DNA of 64,000 nt from Pseudomonadales bacterium (GTDB lineage: Bacteria > Pseudomonadota > Gammaproteobacteria > Pseudomonadales > JAHRWD01): contig JARGPR010000002.1 in the NCBI GenBank assembly GCA_029210125.1, positions 82,919 to 146,918 on the forward strand, in the 5' to 3' direction. The notes beneath the pieces were generated by a model that searched no databases, had not been told where the DNA came from, and saw nothing but the letters and a program-made list of their open reading frames with translations. Every line of letters starts with the position of its first letter. The first letter of the stretch is position 1. This document shows, one piece after another, positions 39,246 through 48,986 of this stretch. Made by a program: the position numbers and the translations under genes.

Positions 39246-42200
39246 ATGTCATTTTTTAAACGCTCTTTTATCCGCTCATTAATAGGGTGCTGCCTAATCT
39301 ACACAGCACCTGTTTTTAGTGAGGTCGCACTTTCCAATAATGACAACGTGATCCCGGAGGCGCTAAAGGCCTGGGTACCCTGGGTGCTAAAAAACCATAC
39401 TGACCATGGTTGTCCGCATATCGCTTCTACCCCCCGCTCAAAGAGTGACTCAAAGCCATGCGCCTGGCCGGGCCAACTAACGGTGGAGCTATCAAATAAC
39501 ACTGCCCGTTTTAATCAAAGTTGGCAACTATTTGGTAAAGACTGGGTGGTACTCCCCAGCGCAAACGGACACTGGCCGACCCAAGTTGTGGTCAACAATA
39601 AACCCGCTACTGTGGTTGAAAAAAATGGACAACCCGCACTGCAACTTGCACAGGGTAACTACCAGGTTAGCGGTGAGTTCAACTGGCACAAAGCACCACA
39701 GTACCTTTCCGTTGCACCTGAAACGGCGCTGGTTCGTTTGCTACGAAAGGATCAAACGATACCCACTCAATTAGATGAGCAGGGCCGGCTCTGGCTACGC
39801 GATCAACAAACTAACCGCAAAAATAACCAGGAAAGCGATCAGCTCAAGGTTGAGGTGTTCCGTATGTTGCAGGATGATATTCCCGTGCAGCTGGAAACCG
39901 AGCTACGGTTGGCGGTAGCGGGTAAACCACGCGAAATAGTATTGGGTCAGCTATTGCCCGATGGCAGTGAGATTATACAGTTCAGCTCATCGCTTCCCGC
40001 ACGTATTGAAGATGATGGCCGTTTGCGCATTCAGGCCCGAGCCGGTCAGTGGGTCATTCATCTGACCTCAAGGTACCTAAATCCGGCACCACAATTGAAG
40101 ATGAAAAAGATGGATGCGCGATGGCCCGATCAGGAAATCTGGAGCTTCAGAGCGAACCCTGGTTTACGCGGAGTTAACGTGTCGGGTGCGCCCGCCATTG
40201 ATCCATCACAGATCAATATTCCAGCCCGGTTTGCCAATTTACCAACCTACCTATTATCTAGTGAACAGACATTGGTTCTGACGGAACAGTACCGTGGTGA
40301 TGCATCGCCCGCTGCTAATCGGCTCAACTTAGATCGCGAGCTTTGGCTTGATTTTGATGGTCAGGGTGCCACCACAAAGGATCTGATTAACGGTACGTTT
40401 ACCCACGGCTGGCGTTTGAGCTCATCCCCTGAATTGCAATTGGGCCGGATTGTCGCCAATGGCAGGCCTCAACTAGTGACACGGATGCCTGGTGAGCCAG
40501 GGGCGGGTATTGAGATCCGCCATCCGCAGGTTGAAATAGAAGCGATCAGTCGTATTGAAGGTTTTTCTTCCGTTTCCGCTTCTATTTTAGCTACCGGTTG
40601 GCAACATAATTTTGACAGCGTGAATACACGCATGCATCTGCCCCCTGGCTGGCAATTATGGCATGTGGTGGGCCCGGATCGAATCCAGAATTCCTGGTTT
40701 TCACACTGGGATTTATGGAGTCTATTTATCTGTCTATTGATTGTTGGCGCGCTATTTCGTGTGCTCAACTGGCGCTGGGCAGCGGTAGGTGCCATGACGC
40801 TTGCGCTCACCTATCATCAATCCGGTGCACCGCTGGTTGGCTGGGTAATATTGGTAACACTACTTCCGTTGTTAAAAGTGGTACCGGAGGGAAAACTAAA
40901 ACAACTGCTGAACTGGGGCGCTCATCTAACCTTTACAGCCACCGTACTGGTGGTGATTGGTTTTGCGGTGACCCAGATCCGCATTGGAATATACCCTCAA
41001 CTGGAACGGCATCAAGCTATCAATACAGGAATCTACCGTTCCAGTGTCACCACCGATAGCGTAAAACAAAATGCAGCTACGATGGAGTTGGCCGAACAAT
41101 CCGATCATATGCTGAGCAAGGGATCCAGACTCGAGTACTCAAAACGACGATCGCTACCTGAACCCCAAACTAAACAACGCTATCAACCCGCGGACAATGT
41201 GCAGACTGGCCCAGGTCAGCCTTCGTGGCAATGGCAGCAGATGAGGCTTGGCTGGACAGGTCCGGTCAAAATAGATGCGCCATTAACCCTGTACCTGTCA
41301 CCCCCCTGGTTAACCCGCTCGCTGAAATTTGTTCAAATTGCGCTGGTGTGCCTGCTGCTTTATGGTCTTGGAGGTCGGTTGTTAAAGGAGCACTGGATCT
41401 TTGCTTCCCGTTCTTCCAAAAAAGAAGGGGGTAGCGAACCAACTGACCAAAATAACGGGTCTGGCGGCGGAGTCCTGACGACTGTGCTGTTCTTCTGTCT
41501 GGTTTCTCTGGGGCAGTTTGCCAGCCCGGATCTACAAGCCAGCCCATTCCCACCCCCTGCTCTATTAAAGGAGCTTGAAACCAGACTAACCAAAGCGCCC
41601 ACCTGCGTGCCCCACTGCGCCTCGATACAGAGCAGCCATATTTCTATCAACAAGCAGGACATGATATTGCGGCAACGGATCAGTGCTGCCACTTCATTGG
41701 CGTTCCCTCTACCCTTCGATAACAGCTGGCGCCCTGTTTCGGTTTTAATCGATGGCCTGGCCAGTCCGCTGGCAAGAAATAATGCTAAACACTGGATCAA
41801 TGTAACCGCAGGCAACCATGAAATCATCATGACTGCTGCCTTGAATGGCGATAACATTTCCATCCCCTTTGCCCTTACCCCTCACAATACCTCGGTCAAA
41901 GCACCGGGCTGGAATATCAGCGGTCTGCGAAACGGGCAGGTAACCGGTGGTACCTTACAGTTGGATAAAAAGGTAAAGCAGGTAAAACAGGACAGCCTGC
42001 AGCCAACAGCGATCAAACCCTTTGTGCGGATACAACGGCAACTTAATGCCGACCTCGACTGGAAATTAATCACTACCGTTACCCGTATAGCACCCATTAA
42101 CGGCACCATTAATTTGCGTATCCCGCTGTTGCCTGGTGAGTCAGTAGTGACACAAAACACCGTTGTCGAGCAACAACACGTATTGGTAAACCTTGCCAAT

Positions 42201-43472
42201 AATCAACGGCAGATACGCTGGCACTCGGTGATCAAACCTGAAGAGTTGCGGGTTTTACAAGCATCCAATAGCATCCACGGGGTTGAGCACTGGCAGATTA
42301 TGGCCTCCACTCGCTGGCATATTACTGGTGAAGGCATAGCACCGGTGAAAACCAACCGTTCGAATGGTCCCGCGATCCAGCTATGGCGCCCCTGGCCCGG
42401 CGAATCACTCACGCTAAAAGCAGTAAGGCCTGACCCCGTAGCTGGCCCTACCACTACCATCGAAAGTGTTGAACTGGATCACCGGCCCGGTGCAAACAAC
42501 GCTGCATTAAAGCTGTCGATGAAAATGCGTACCAGCCTCGGTGGTGACTACCGTATTCCTCAACCTGCCGGTGCAGAATTACAATCCGTTGTGATTGATG
42601 GTCGTGAGCAAACATCACCGACCCAGAATGAATATGTGGTCATTCCGCTGCGTCCAGGCTTACAAAAAATTGTAGTGAACTGGCAGCTCAGTTCCGGCAT
42701 AGATCAAACCACCATGACACCTGGGTTTAAGCTACCGACACCGGCTAATAATATCGATATCAAACTCACCTTGCCCCACGATCGCTGGCCTATATTCATC
42801 AATGGTCCCAACATCGGCCCAGCCATGCTCTATTGGGGTGTACTGGCGGTAATATTGGCGATTGCGGTTGGCCTGGGGCTGTTGATTAAGCGGCAGGCCC
42901 TGTCAATCCCGTTGAACACACTGCAATGGCTGCTGCTTGCCCTGGGAATGAGTACCGTCAATATGGCCGGCAGTATCCCGGTAGTGCTGTGGTTTTTTGC
43001 GATGGAAGCGCGGCGACATAAACCCGTTCCTGCATCCTCACGCTGGTTTAATATCAGCCAGATTGGTCTGATAGGCTTATCCGCCATCGCGCTGGTAAGC
43101 CTGTTCTCCACCATTCCCCAAAGCCTGTTATCGGCACCGGATATGCAGGTAACCGGCAATGGCTCAAGCAACTATTTTTATCAGTGGTATCAGGATCACA
43201 GCAGTGATCAACTACCCCAAGCCTGGGTGTTTAGTGTTCCTTTATACGTGTTTAGAATCGCCATGTTGCTATGGTCAATCTGGATTGTATTTGCACTACT
43301 GAACTGGATTAAATGGGGCTGGCAATCAATTTCGGCTGGGCAGCTGTGGGATCACACAGCCTCAGTTCGAACGAAAAAATCTAAAAGAAAAATGAAAGAT
43401 AAAAACGAAGCGGCCGAAGAAGGAGCCAAAGAAAATGCCGAGCCTGTATCTGAAGATAAATGGCTTGAGTAA
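39246..43472 (+). CDS. Large membrane-anchored protein of unknown function with two similar halves
   Basis: About 1408 residues. I do not recognise the family. A signal peptide (FIRSLIGCCLIYTAPVFSEV) is followed by a ~450-residue beta-rich periplasmic region and a cluster of hydrophobic segments (about 490-610). A second, similar layout follows: another membrane span, a beta-rich region beginning SPFPPPALLKELETRL, and a second cluster of segments near the end (about 1200-1370). The halves share patterns, e.g. MHLPPGWQLWHVVGPDR versus LTLPHDRWPIFINGPN just before the membrane clusters. The C-terminal tail is highly charged. The frame extends to 39156, but ATG 39246 gives the signal peptide. 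A role in envelope assembly is only a guess. Confidence 0.75.
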   Translation: MSFFKRSFIRSLIGCCLIYTAPVFSEVALSNNDNVIPEALKAWVPWVLKNHTDHGCPHIASTPRSKSDSKPCAWPGQLTVELSNNTARFNQSWQLFGKDWVVLPSANGHWPTQVVVNNKPATVVEKNGQPALQLAQGNYQVSGEFNWHKAPQYLSVAPETALVRLLRKDQTIPTQLDEQGRLWLRDQQTNRKNNQESDQLKVEVFRMLQDDIPVQLETELRLAVAGKPREIVLGQLLPDGSEIIQFSSSLPARIEDDGRLRIQARAGQWVIHLTSRYLNPAPQLKMKKMDARWPDQEIWSFRANPGLRGVNVSGAPAIDPSQINIPARFANLPTYLLSSEQTLVLTEQYRGDASPAANRLNLDRELWLDFDGQGATTKDLINGTFTHGWRLSSSPELQLGRIVANGRPQLVTRMPGEPGAGIEIRHPQVEIEAISRIEGFSSVSASILATGWQHNFDSVNTRMHLPPGWQLWHVVGPDRIQNSWFSHWDLWSLFICLLIVGALFRVLNWRWAAVGAMTLALTYHQSGAPLVGWVILVTLLPLLKVVPEGKLKQLLNWGAHLTFTATVLVVIGFAVTQIRIGIYPQLERHQAINTGIYRSSVTTDSVKQNAATMELAEQSDHMLSKGSRLEYSKRRSLPEPQTKQRYQPADNVQTGPGQPSWQWQQMRLGWTGPVKIDAPLTLYLSPPWLTRSLKFVQIALVCLLLYGLGGRLLKEHWIFASRSSKKEGGSEPTDQNNGSGGGVLTTVLFFCLVSLGQFASPDLQASPFPPPALLKELETRLTKAPTCVPHCASIQSSHISINKQDMILRQRISAATSLAFPLPFDNSWRPVSVLIDGLASPLARNNAKHWINVTAGNHEIIMTAALNGDNISIPFALTPHNTSVKAPGWNISGLRNGQVTGGTLQLDKKVKQVKQDSLQPTAIKPFVRIQRQLNADLDWKLITTVTRIAPINGTINLRIPLLPGESVVTQNTVVEQQHVLVNLANNQRQIRWHSVIKPEELRVLQASNSIHGVEHWQIMASTRWHITGEGIAPVKTNRSNGPAIQLWRPWPGESLTLKAVRPDPVAGPTTTIESVELDHRPGANNAALKLSMKMRTSLGGDYRIPQPAGAELQSVVIDGREQTSPTQNEYVVIPLRPGLQKIVVNWQLSSGIDQTTMTPGFKLPTPANNIDIKLTLPHDRWPIFINGPNIGPAMLYWGVLAVILAIAVGLGLLIKRQALSIPLNTLQWLLLALGMSTVNMAGSIPVVLWFFAMEARRHKPVPASSRWFNISQIGLIGLSAIALVSLFSTIPQSLLSAPDMQVTGNGSSNYFYQWYQDHSSDQLPQAWVFSVPLYVFRIAMLLWSIWIVFALLNWIKWGWQSISAGQLWDHTASVRTKKSKRKMKDKNEAAEEGAKENAEPVSEDKWLE

Positions 43473-43512
43473 AGGTGTTCAAGAGCCAGTTCCTACGTAT
43501 CAGGATTTGGTT

Positions 43513-43548
43513 AACGAATGAAGCCGAACGGAACGGGCTTCATTCGTT
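43513..43548. terminator. 13-bp perfect stem-loop between convergent genes
   Basis: AACGAATGAAGCC (43513-43525) pairs with GGCTTCATTCGTT (43536-43548) around a 10-base loop. It sits between the 1408-residue protein gene and the ABC exporter gene, which converge. No T run on either side. Confidence 0.55.
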
Positions 43549-43581
43549 GCCTGTGATTAGGTATGGATATGCTGAGTGACC

Positions 43582-45411
43582 TTAAACAAGTTCCACCTGC
43601 TCAACCGCGCCCTCTACCCTACCCTCTACGATGGCATCTGGCTCACGGAACTGAAGCGCTGCGAGTCGTGCGTAGAGTGGGCAGCTTTGTAATAGCTGCT
43701 GATGCTGGCCAATTTCGACTAATTTTCCGTCATCCAATACAGCAATCGATTGGGCATGAACAACGGTTGCCAGGCGATGGGCAATGACCAGCGTGGTACG
43801 GTTTTTCATCAAATGATCAAGTGCCTTCTGCACCACGTGCTCGCTCTCTGCATCCAGCGCACTGGTCGCCTCATCCAGCAATAATATCTGCGGGTCTTTG
43901 AGGATAGCCCGAGCTATCGCAATGCGTTGACGCTGGCCACCGGATAACCGGATTCCGCCTTGCCCAAGGAAGCTGTCGTAACCATCCGGTAGTGCCTCAA
44001 GAAAATCATGTGCGTAAGCCGCCTTGGCCGCAGCAATCACCTCTTCATCACTGGCATCGGGCTTGCTATAACGGATATTGTCCCAGGCGTTGGTACTGAA
44101 CAGTGAAGGTTGCTGGGGTACGACAGCAATACGCTCTCGTAGTTGCTGCAGTTTCATCTCTCTGATATCGACACCGTTGATTCGAATCGCACCTTTTTGC
44201 GGATCGTAAAAACGCAATATCAAATCAAACAGGGTACTTTTACCTGCACCGGAAGGGCCAACAATAGCGAGCTGTGCGCCCTTCTCAATCTTCAATTCCA
44301 GCTTATCGATCGCCTTGGCATTGGGCCTTGATGGGTAGTTAAAACTGAGTTGTTCAATATGGATTTCACTGCCACCGGTCTCAGGAATTTGGGCAATTTG
44401 ATTCGGCTCAATCAACAGGCTTTCTGTCGCCAGCAGCTCAAGTAACCGTTCGGTTGCACCGGCAGCGCGCTGCAGGTCGCCGTACACTTCGCTGATTGCT
44501 CCCAGCGAAGCCGCGACCATCATCGCGTAAAAAACAAAGGCCACCAGTTCTCCTCCGGTGATTCGGCCTGCAAGCACATCATGCCCACCGACCCAAAACA
44601 TAAAACCGATAGCACCAAAAATCAGCATCATCACCAGTGCCATTAACCAGGCACGCTGACGGATGCGATACACCGCTACCCTGAAGGCATTTTGGGTTAC
44701 CTGAAGGAAATTGTCCTGATCGATGCGCTGGTGACTAAAGGCATGAACGGTTTTAATATTGGTTAGGGTTTCCGCAACATATACGCCGATATCGGCAATC
44801 TTATCCTGACTGGAGCGGGCTAGCCTTCGCACTCGCCTACCAAAGAAAAGTACCGGCGCCAGAATCAGCGGCATGGTACCCAGTACGATACCAGTGAGCT
44901 TTGGGTTAGTGATCAGCAGCAGCGTAATACCACCGAAAAACATGATGACGTTACGAACTGCTATGGAAAAAGAGGAGCCGATCACAGTTTGTAGAAGCGT
45001 GGTATCGGTAGTGATCCGACTCTGAATTTCCGCACCATCGTTGGTTTCAAAGAAAGAGGGGTGCAGCTGTAACAAGTGGTTGAATACTGAAATTCGGATA
45101 TCGTTGGAGATACGCTCACCAATCCATGATACGTAGAAAAAACGTATAAAAGTACCTATTGAAAGGCAAACCACCAAACCCAAAAAGATAAAAATACTGT
45201 GGTTTAACATCTCTGGTGAACCCGTCGCAAACCCATCGTCCACCAATAACCTCATCCCCTGCCCAAGAGACAACATCAACCCAGCGGTAATCAACAAAGC
45301 AGTCGTGGCAATCACCACCTTTACTTTGTAGGGCTTTAAAAAAACCAACAAAGACTTAAGGGTACGGATACCTGGTTTTGGATCTGGGTTTTGGGTTAGT
45401 TGCTCTGTCAT
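43582..45411 (-). CDS. ABC exporter, fused permease and ATPase (MsbA-type)
   Basis: About 609 residues: an N-terminal six-helix membrane domain followed by an ATPase domain. Walker A GPSGAGKST, the signature LSGGQRQRIAIARA and Walker B ILLLDEATSALD are intact. It most resembles half-transporters of the MsbA/multidrug group, which move lipid-linked or amphipathic compounds outward. ATG 45411 (MTEQLTQ) is chosen; an in-frame ATG at 45507 adds 32 residues without family resemblance. No clear ribosome site is seen for either. Confidence 0.88.
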   Translation of the reverse strand: MTEQLTQNPDPKPGIRTLKSLLVFLKPYKVKVVIATTALLITAGLMLSLGQGMRLLVDDGFATGSPEMLNHSIFIFLGLVVCLSIGTFIRFFYVSWIGERISNDIRISVFNHLLQLHPSFFETNDGAEIQSRITTDTTLLQTVIGSSFSIAVRNVIMFFGGITLLLITNPKLTGIVLGTMPLILAPVLFFGRRVRRLARSSQDKIADIGVYVAETLTNIKTVHAFSHQRIDQDNFLQVTQNAFRVAVYRIRQRAWLMALVMMLIFGAIGFMFWVGGHDVLAGRITGGELVAFVFYAMMVAASLGAISEVYGDLQRAAGATERLLELLATESLLIEPNQIAQIPETGGSEIHIEQLSFNYPSRPNAKAIDKLELKIEKGAQLAIVGPSGAGKSTLFDLILRFYDPQKGAIRINGVDIREMKLQQLRERIAVVPQQPSLFSTNAWDNIRYSKPDASDEEVIAAAKAAYAHDFLEALPDGYDSFLGQGGIRLSGGQRQRIAIARAILKDPQILLLDEATSALDAESEHVVQKALDHLMKNRTTLVIAHRLATVVHAQSIAVLDDGKLVEIGQHQQLLQSCPLYARLAALQFREPDAIVEGRVEGAVEQVELV

Positions 45412-45757
45412 ATTTTGATGAATCGCAGTATCAAGGTAAAAACACCACCGTAGTCGACCAACCACTACCGATCTAAAAGCAGCGGTATGAACACGGATGG
45501 AATACATTTTTTCGGAAAGCGGAGCCCACCAGATAAGTGAACAGCCTTACAAATTGAAGGGGGTAGGCTAGCAGATTACGCGGAATGAATATATAAGGAC
45601 TGCCGAGATTTGATTCTACTCGAAATAAGTTAAAAATCACCCCTCTCAACAAATACTAAACTGAGGAGAAAAATTTTAGGAGACGAGTAGCTGGCCAGAA
45701 AAATAAACCTATTCCAAATGATCACTGAACGTAACACAATGAAATATAGAGGGAAAA
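45412..45757. other. Gap between ABC exporter and tRNA-Lys
   Basis: About 345 bases; part could code for the alternative N-terminus of the ABC exporter (up to 45507). No other gene or clear tRNA terminator is seen. Confidence 0.4.
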
Positions 45758-45833
45758 TGGTGGGCCGTGATGGATTCGAACCATCGACCAATTGGTTAAA
45801 AGCCAACTGCTCTACCAACTGAGCTAACGGCCC
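45758..45833 (-). tRNA. tRNA-Lys (anticodon TTT)
   Basis: Reverse strand: acceptor GGGCCGT pairs with ACGGCCC, then discriminator A and an encoded CCA, 76 bases in all. D-loop TTAGCTCAGTTGGTAGAGC, anticodon loop CTTTTAA with TTT, and the T-loop GTTCGAATC are all present. Cloverleaf pairing is intact. Confidence 0.97.
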
Positions 45834-45849
45834 CTCAAAAGAGCGGCAT

Positions 45850-45877
45850 ATCATAATGCTTTCTTAATAAATTACAA
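45850..45877 (-). promoter_or_regulatory. Sigma-70 promoter of tRNA-Lys
   Basis: Reverse strand: TTGTAA (45877-45872), 16 bases, TATGAT (45855-45850), about 17 bases before the mature 5' end of the tRNA, with a GC-rich stretch after the -10 as is common for stringently controlled RNA genes. Confidence 0.65.
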
Positions 45878-46077
45878 GCACTGTACGACATCTATTTCTA
45901 TAATTCTGTGGTCACTCGAATCCATTACTCTGAGTAACGCGAATGAGGTAAATATATGCTATTTTTAGACCTTGGTACATTTAATCTCGCGACCGCGATT
46001 TAAACTACAAATTAGTCACCGGCTCGTAAGCAGCGAGGCCGCTAAACTCAGGCTAACCGATCTCAAGGATCTTAGAT

Positions 46078-48930
46078 ATGCCCAGCAAAAGACACCGTAA
46101 TAATAAGAACATATGGCCGGCAAGACTCAAGTTTTCCGCTATCACAATTGCTGTCATTTCGCCTCTAGTAGCGGCGATCTATTTTTTTGTTTTTTACGAG
46201 CCTAGCCTTACGGACCAACAATATTTCGACAACGCCCAACAACATTATCAAAACGGTGAATCTCGCGTTGCTATCATCGAGCTAAAAAACGCAATACAAA
46301 CCAACCCTAATAATAAAGAGGCTCGGTTTCTTCTTGGGAAAATATACCTTGAGTTAGAGCAGGGAGCTTCCGCCGAAAAAGAACTGGAACGCTCCGCCGG
46401 GTTCAAAACAGACCCCCGTGAACTAAAACAGATGCTAGCCCAGGCAAAATTATTACAAGGTAAACCCAAGGAAGCATTGGAGAAATTAACCTCAAGCGCA
46501 ACTGGGTCAACGCCATTTTCCTACCAGGAAAACCTTTTAGTCGGCCGAGCGTATTTTGACATGCGTGAGTGGGCTAATGCCACCGATGCGTACAACCTGG
46601 CCCTAACCCAACGCCAGGGTTCAATCAAAGCAACCGTTGCACTGGCACGAATTGCATTTATTAAGGGCGATGTAGCCATTGCCAAAACACATTTGGATAA
46701 ACTCGGCGAGCGTGCAAATAACAACTGGCAGATATGGTCGTTAAAAGGTGATATCGCACGGACAGAAAAACAGATGGCAATCGCAAAACAAGCCTATCAA
46801 AAGGCCTTCGAGCTCAAAACCAACGCAATTGAACCGCGGCTTTTTCACGCGATAATTGCGCTTGCAGAAAAGAGCTTCGATGAAGCAAGCCAAGATGCAA
46901 AGATGCTATTAAAAATCAACCCGAAACATCCCGCAGGGCACTATATTCAAGGACAACTGCATCTCAGTAAAAAACAATTGAAGGAAGCACAATCCAGCTT
47001 CGAAGAGGCCATCCGATATATCGATTATATGCCTGCATTTCGTCAACTAGGTATCGCCCATTTCCAGCAAGGAAACCTTATTCAGGCTGAGGAGTACCTG
47101 AAAAAATACGTCGCGCTCGCTCCCAAGGATATCGATGCCCAAAAGGTACTTTCTGCTATTTATGTCAAACAAAACAAGCTCGATGATGCCAAAAGCACCC
47201 TGAAGTCAGTTGCGAGCGATGCGACCCTTAATGAGCCGTTGCAGCGGATGATGGCGGGACTTGAGCAAGCCACCGGCGAGCCGGAAAAAGCGACCGATAT
47301 CCTCAACGATCTTCTCGGCAAGAATCCGGAGTCACTTGAAACACGCCTTCAACTTGGGCAAACCCTTCTACGACAAGGCAAGACCGAGGAAGCACTGGCG
47401 GTGTTAACACAAGCAGATAGTAATGATCCTGCTTCCGTAAAAATCAAACTGCTTATCATCAATGCACAGCTACAACTAAAGCAATATGAAGCAGCACTCG
47501 CTGTTTCCAGGCAGATACAACACCTCGAACCTAACAACCCACAATTTTCTTCCATTGATGGGCTTATATATTTGGCTAGCGGCAACCAGAAACAAGCTAT
47601 AAAAGTTTTCGAGCAAAGCCAAGCCAAATACCCTGGCGAGATCATCTCCGGCAGTCAACTTGGCACCATTGCCATCCGAGCCAAGCAGTACGAAAAGGCA
47701 AAAAATTATTACGAGACTATTCTCTCTCACCATGAGAACCACCTACGTAGCCAGATTCAGCTTGGGTTAGTTGAAAGGGCGCTAGGGCATCCTGAACAGG
47801 CACAAAACATTCTGGAAGCGGCTATTCAAGCGCACCCTAAAAATCCAAGACCAAAACTAATGCTGGCTCATTATTACCTTGTGAACAACGAGCCTCAAAA
47901 AGCATTCAACTGGCTGGGACAAATCAGTGAAAATGGAAAGCAATCGGCAAACTATTTGCGCACTCTAGGGCAAGCCTACTTACTCAACCAGCAAGCTGAG
48001 CAAGCTACGGATGCATTGGTCAAATTGAACGCGATCCAACCTACCCCTGCTAACTATTGGCTGGAGGCAAAGGCACGGTTTCTACAAAAAGACCTTGAAG
48101 GTAGCCGGAAGGCATTATTACAGGCTAAAAAAATGGACCCCGACAATAGTCAGGATTCAATCAATGCCGCACTGTTTGAAATTTTGGTAACTGAAACTGA
48201 AATAGCTATTCAACAGAAAAACTACGCTGTAGCCAAAAAAGGGCTCGCAGAAATAAAAGGTCGCCAAAACCCCCTTCCCTACCTGGTTTTACGCGCCCGC
48301 TTCGAGCAATCGAAAGGAAATCTTGATACCTCTGCCGAGCACTATCAAAAAGCGTTGGATATAAACCCGCAGTCGGAAATAATGGCATCCTTGCTAATGG
48401 TTTTAAGTCAATCCGGACATACGGATGAGGCAGAAAAAAAAGCCAGGCAATGGCTGAAAACACATCCTGAGGATGACGAAATTGCATTGCTGCTAGCGAA
48501 CACACTACTAAACAGCGATCGTACTGCAGAAACCATTCAACACTACGAAGAGCTCCTTCCCAAACAGCCCGATAATGTCATTGTGCTTAACAACCTCGCC
48601 TTTCTTTATATCGATAGAGACCTCGAAAAAGCGGCACAATATGCAGAGAAAGCCTATAAACTAGCCCCCAAATTTCCTGCCGTAGTAGATACCTATGGCT
48701 GGATTACGCTTAAGCGGGGGCAACACCACAAAGCTCTTAGTGCCTTATCCAAGGCCCACACATTAGATCCAAATGAACCCAGTATCCAATATCATCTTGC
48801 TGCCGCGCAGGCTAAAAATGACAAAAAACTGGCTGCGATAAAATTGCTTCGAGAGTTATCGAATAAAGATTTTCCGGAAAAAACTGAAGCCAACGCGTTA
48901 CTCTCCTCCCTTGAATGGAAGCCTGAGTAA
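46078..48930 (+). CDS. prsT: XrtA-system TPR-repeat protein, PrsT-like
   Basis: About 950 residues, nearly all TPR repeats from residue ~50 on (e.g. AIIELKNAIQTNPNNKEARF, with similar units repeated through the chain). The pattern matches PrsT, the TPR protein of PEP-CTERM/exosortase A loci, thought to help export or assemble the exopolymer. Known PrsT proteins begin with a lipoprotein signal; here the N-terminus is KFSAITIAVISPLVAAIYFF, a membrane anchor with no lipobox cysteine. It starts the XrtA-associated cluster. Confidence 0.85.
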   Translation: MPSKRHRNNKNIWPARLKFSAITIAVISPLVAAIYFFVFYEPSLTDQQYFDNAQQHYQNGESRVAIIELKNAIQTNPNNKEARFLLGKIYLELEQGASAEKELERSAGFKTDPRELKQMLAQAKLLQGKPKEALEKLTSSATGSTPFSYQENLLVGRAYFDMREWANATDAYNLALTQRQGSIKATVALARIAFIKGDVAIAKTHLDKLGERANNNWQIWSLKGDIARTEKQMAIAKQAYQKAFELKTNAIEPRLFHAIIALAEKSFDEASQDAKMLLKINPKHPAGHYIQGQLHLSKKQLKEAQSSFEEAIRYIDYMPAFRQLGIAHFQQGNLIQAEEYLKKYVALAPKDIDAQKVLSAIYVKQNKLDDAKSTLKSVASDATLNEPLQRMMAGLEQATGEPEKATDILNDLLGKNPESLETRLQLGQTLLRQGKTEEALAVLTQADSNDPASVKIKLLIINAQLQLKQYEAALAVSRQIQHLEPNNPQFSSIDGLIYLASGNQKQAIKVFEQSQAKYPGEIISGSQLGTIAIRAKQYEKAKNYYETILSHHENHLRSQIQLGLVERALGHPEQAQNILEAAIQAHPKNPRPKLMLAHYYLVNNEPQKAFNWLGQISENGKQSANYLRTLGQAYLLNQQAEQATDALVKLNAIQPTPANYWLEAKARFLQKDLEGSRKALLQAKKMDPDNSQDSINAALFEILVTETEIAIQQKNYAVAKKGLAEIKGRQNPLPYLVLRARFEQSKGNLDTSAEHYQKALDINPQSEIMASLLMVLSQSGHTDEAEKKARQWLKTHPEDDEIALLLANTLLNSDRTAETIQHYEELLPKQPDNVIVLNNLAFLYIDRDLEKAAQYAEKAYKLAPKFPAVVDTYGWITLKRGQHHKALSALSKAHTLDPNEPSIQYHLAAAQAKNDKKLAAIKLLRELSNKDFPEKTEANALLSSLEWKPE

Positions 48931-48986
48931 CCCTCGATAGCCATACACCTAAATAATGAATAACCACTGAGCCAAACTCATATTTT

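Noticed and set aside
45630-45854. Reverse-strand 74-residue reading frame over the tRNA
   Set aside because: It overlaps tRNA-Lys fully and has no homology-like pattern; the tRNA explains the sequence.
45961-46077. Sigma-54 promoter before prsT
   Set aside because: A TGGTAC-like stretch is present but no TTGC at the right distance, so it does not fit the consensus.
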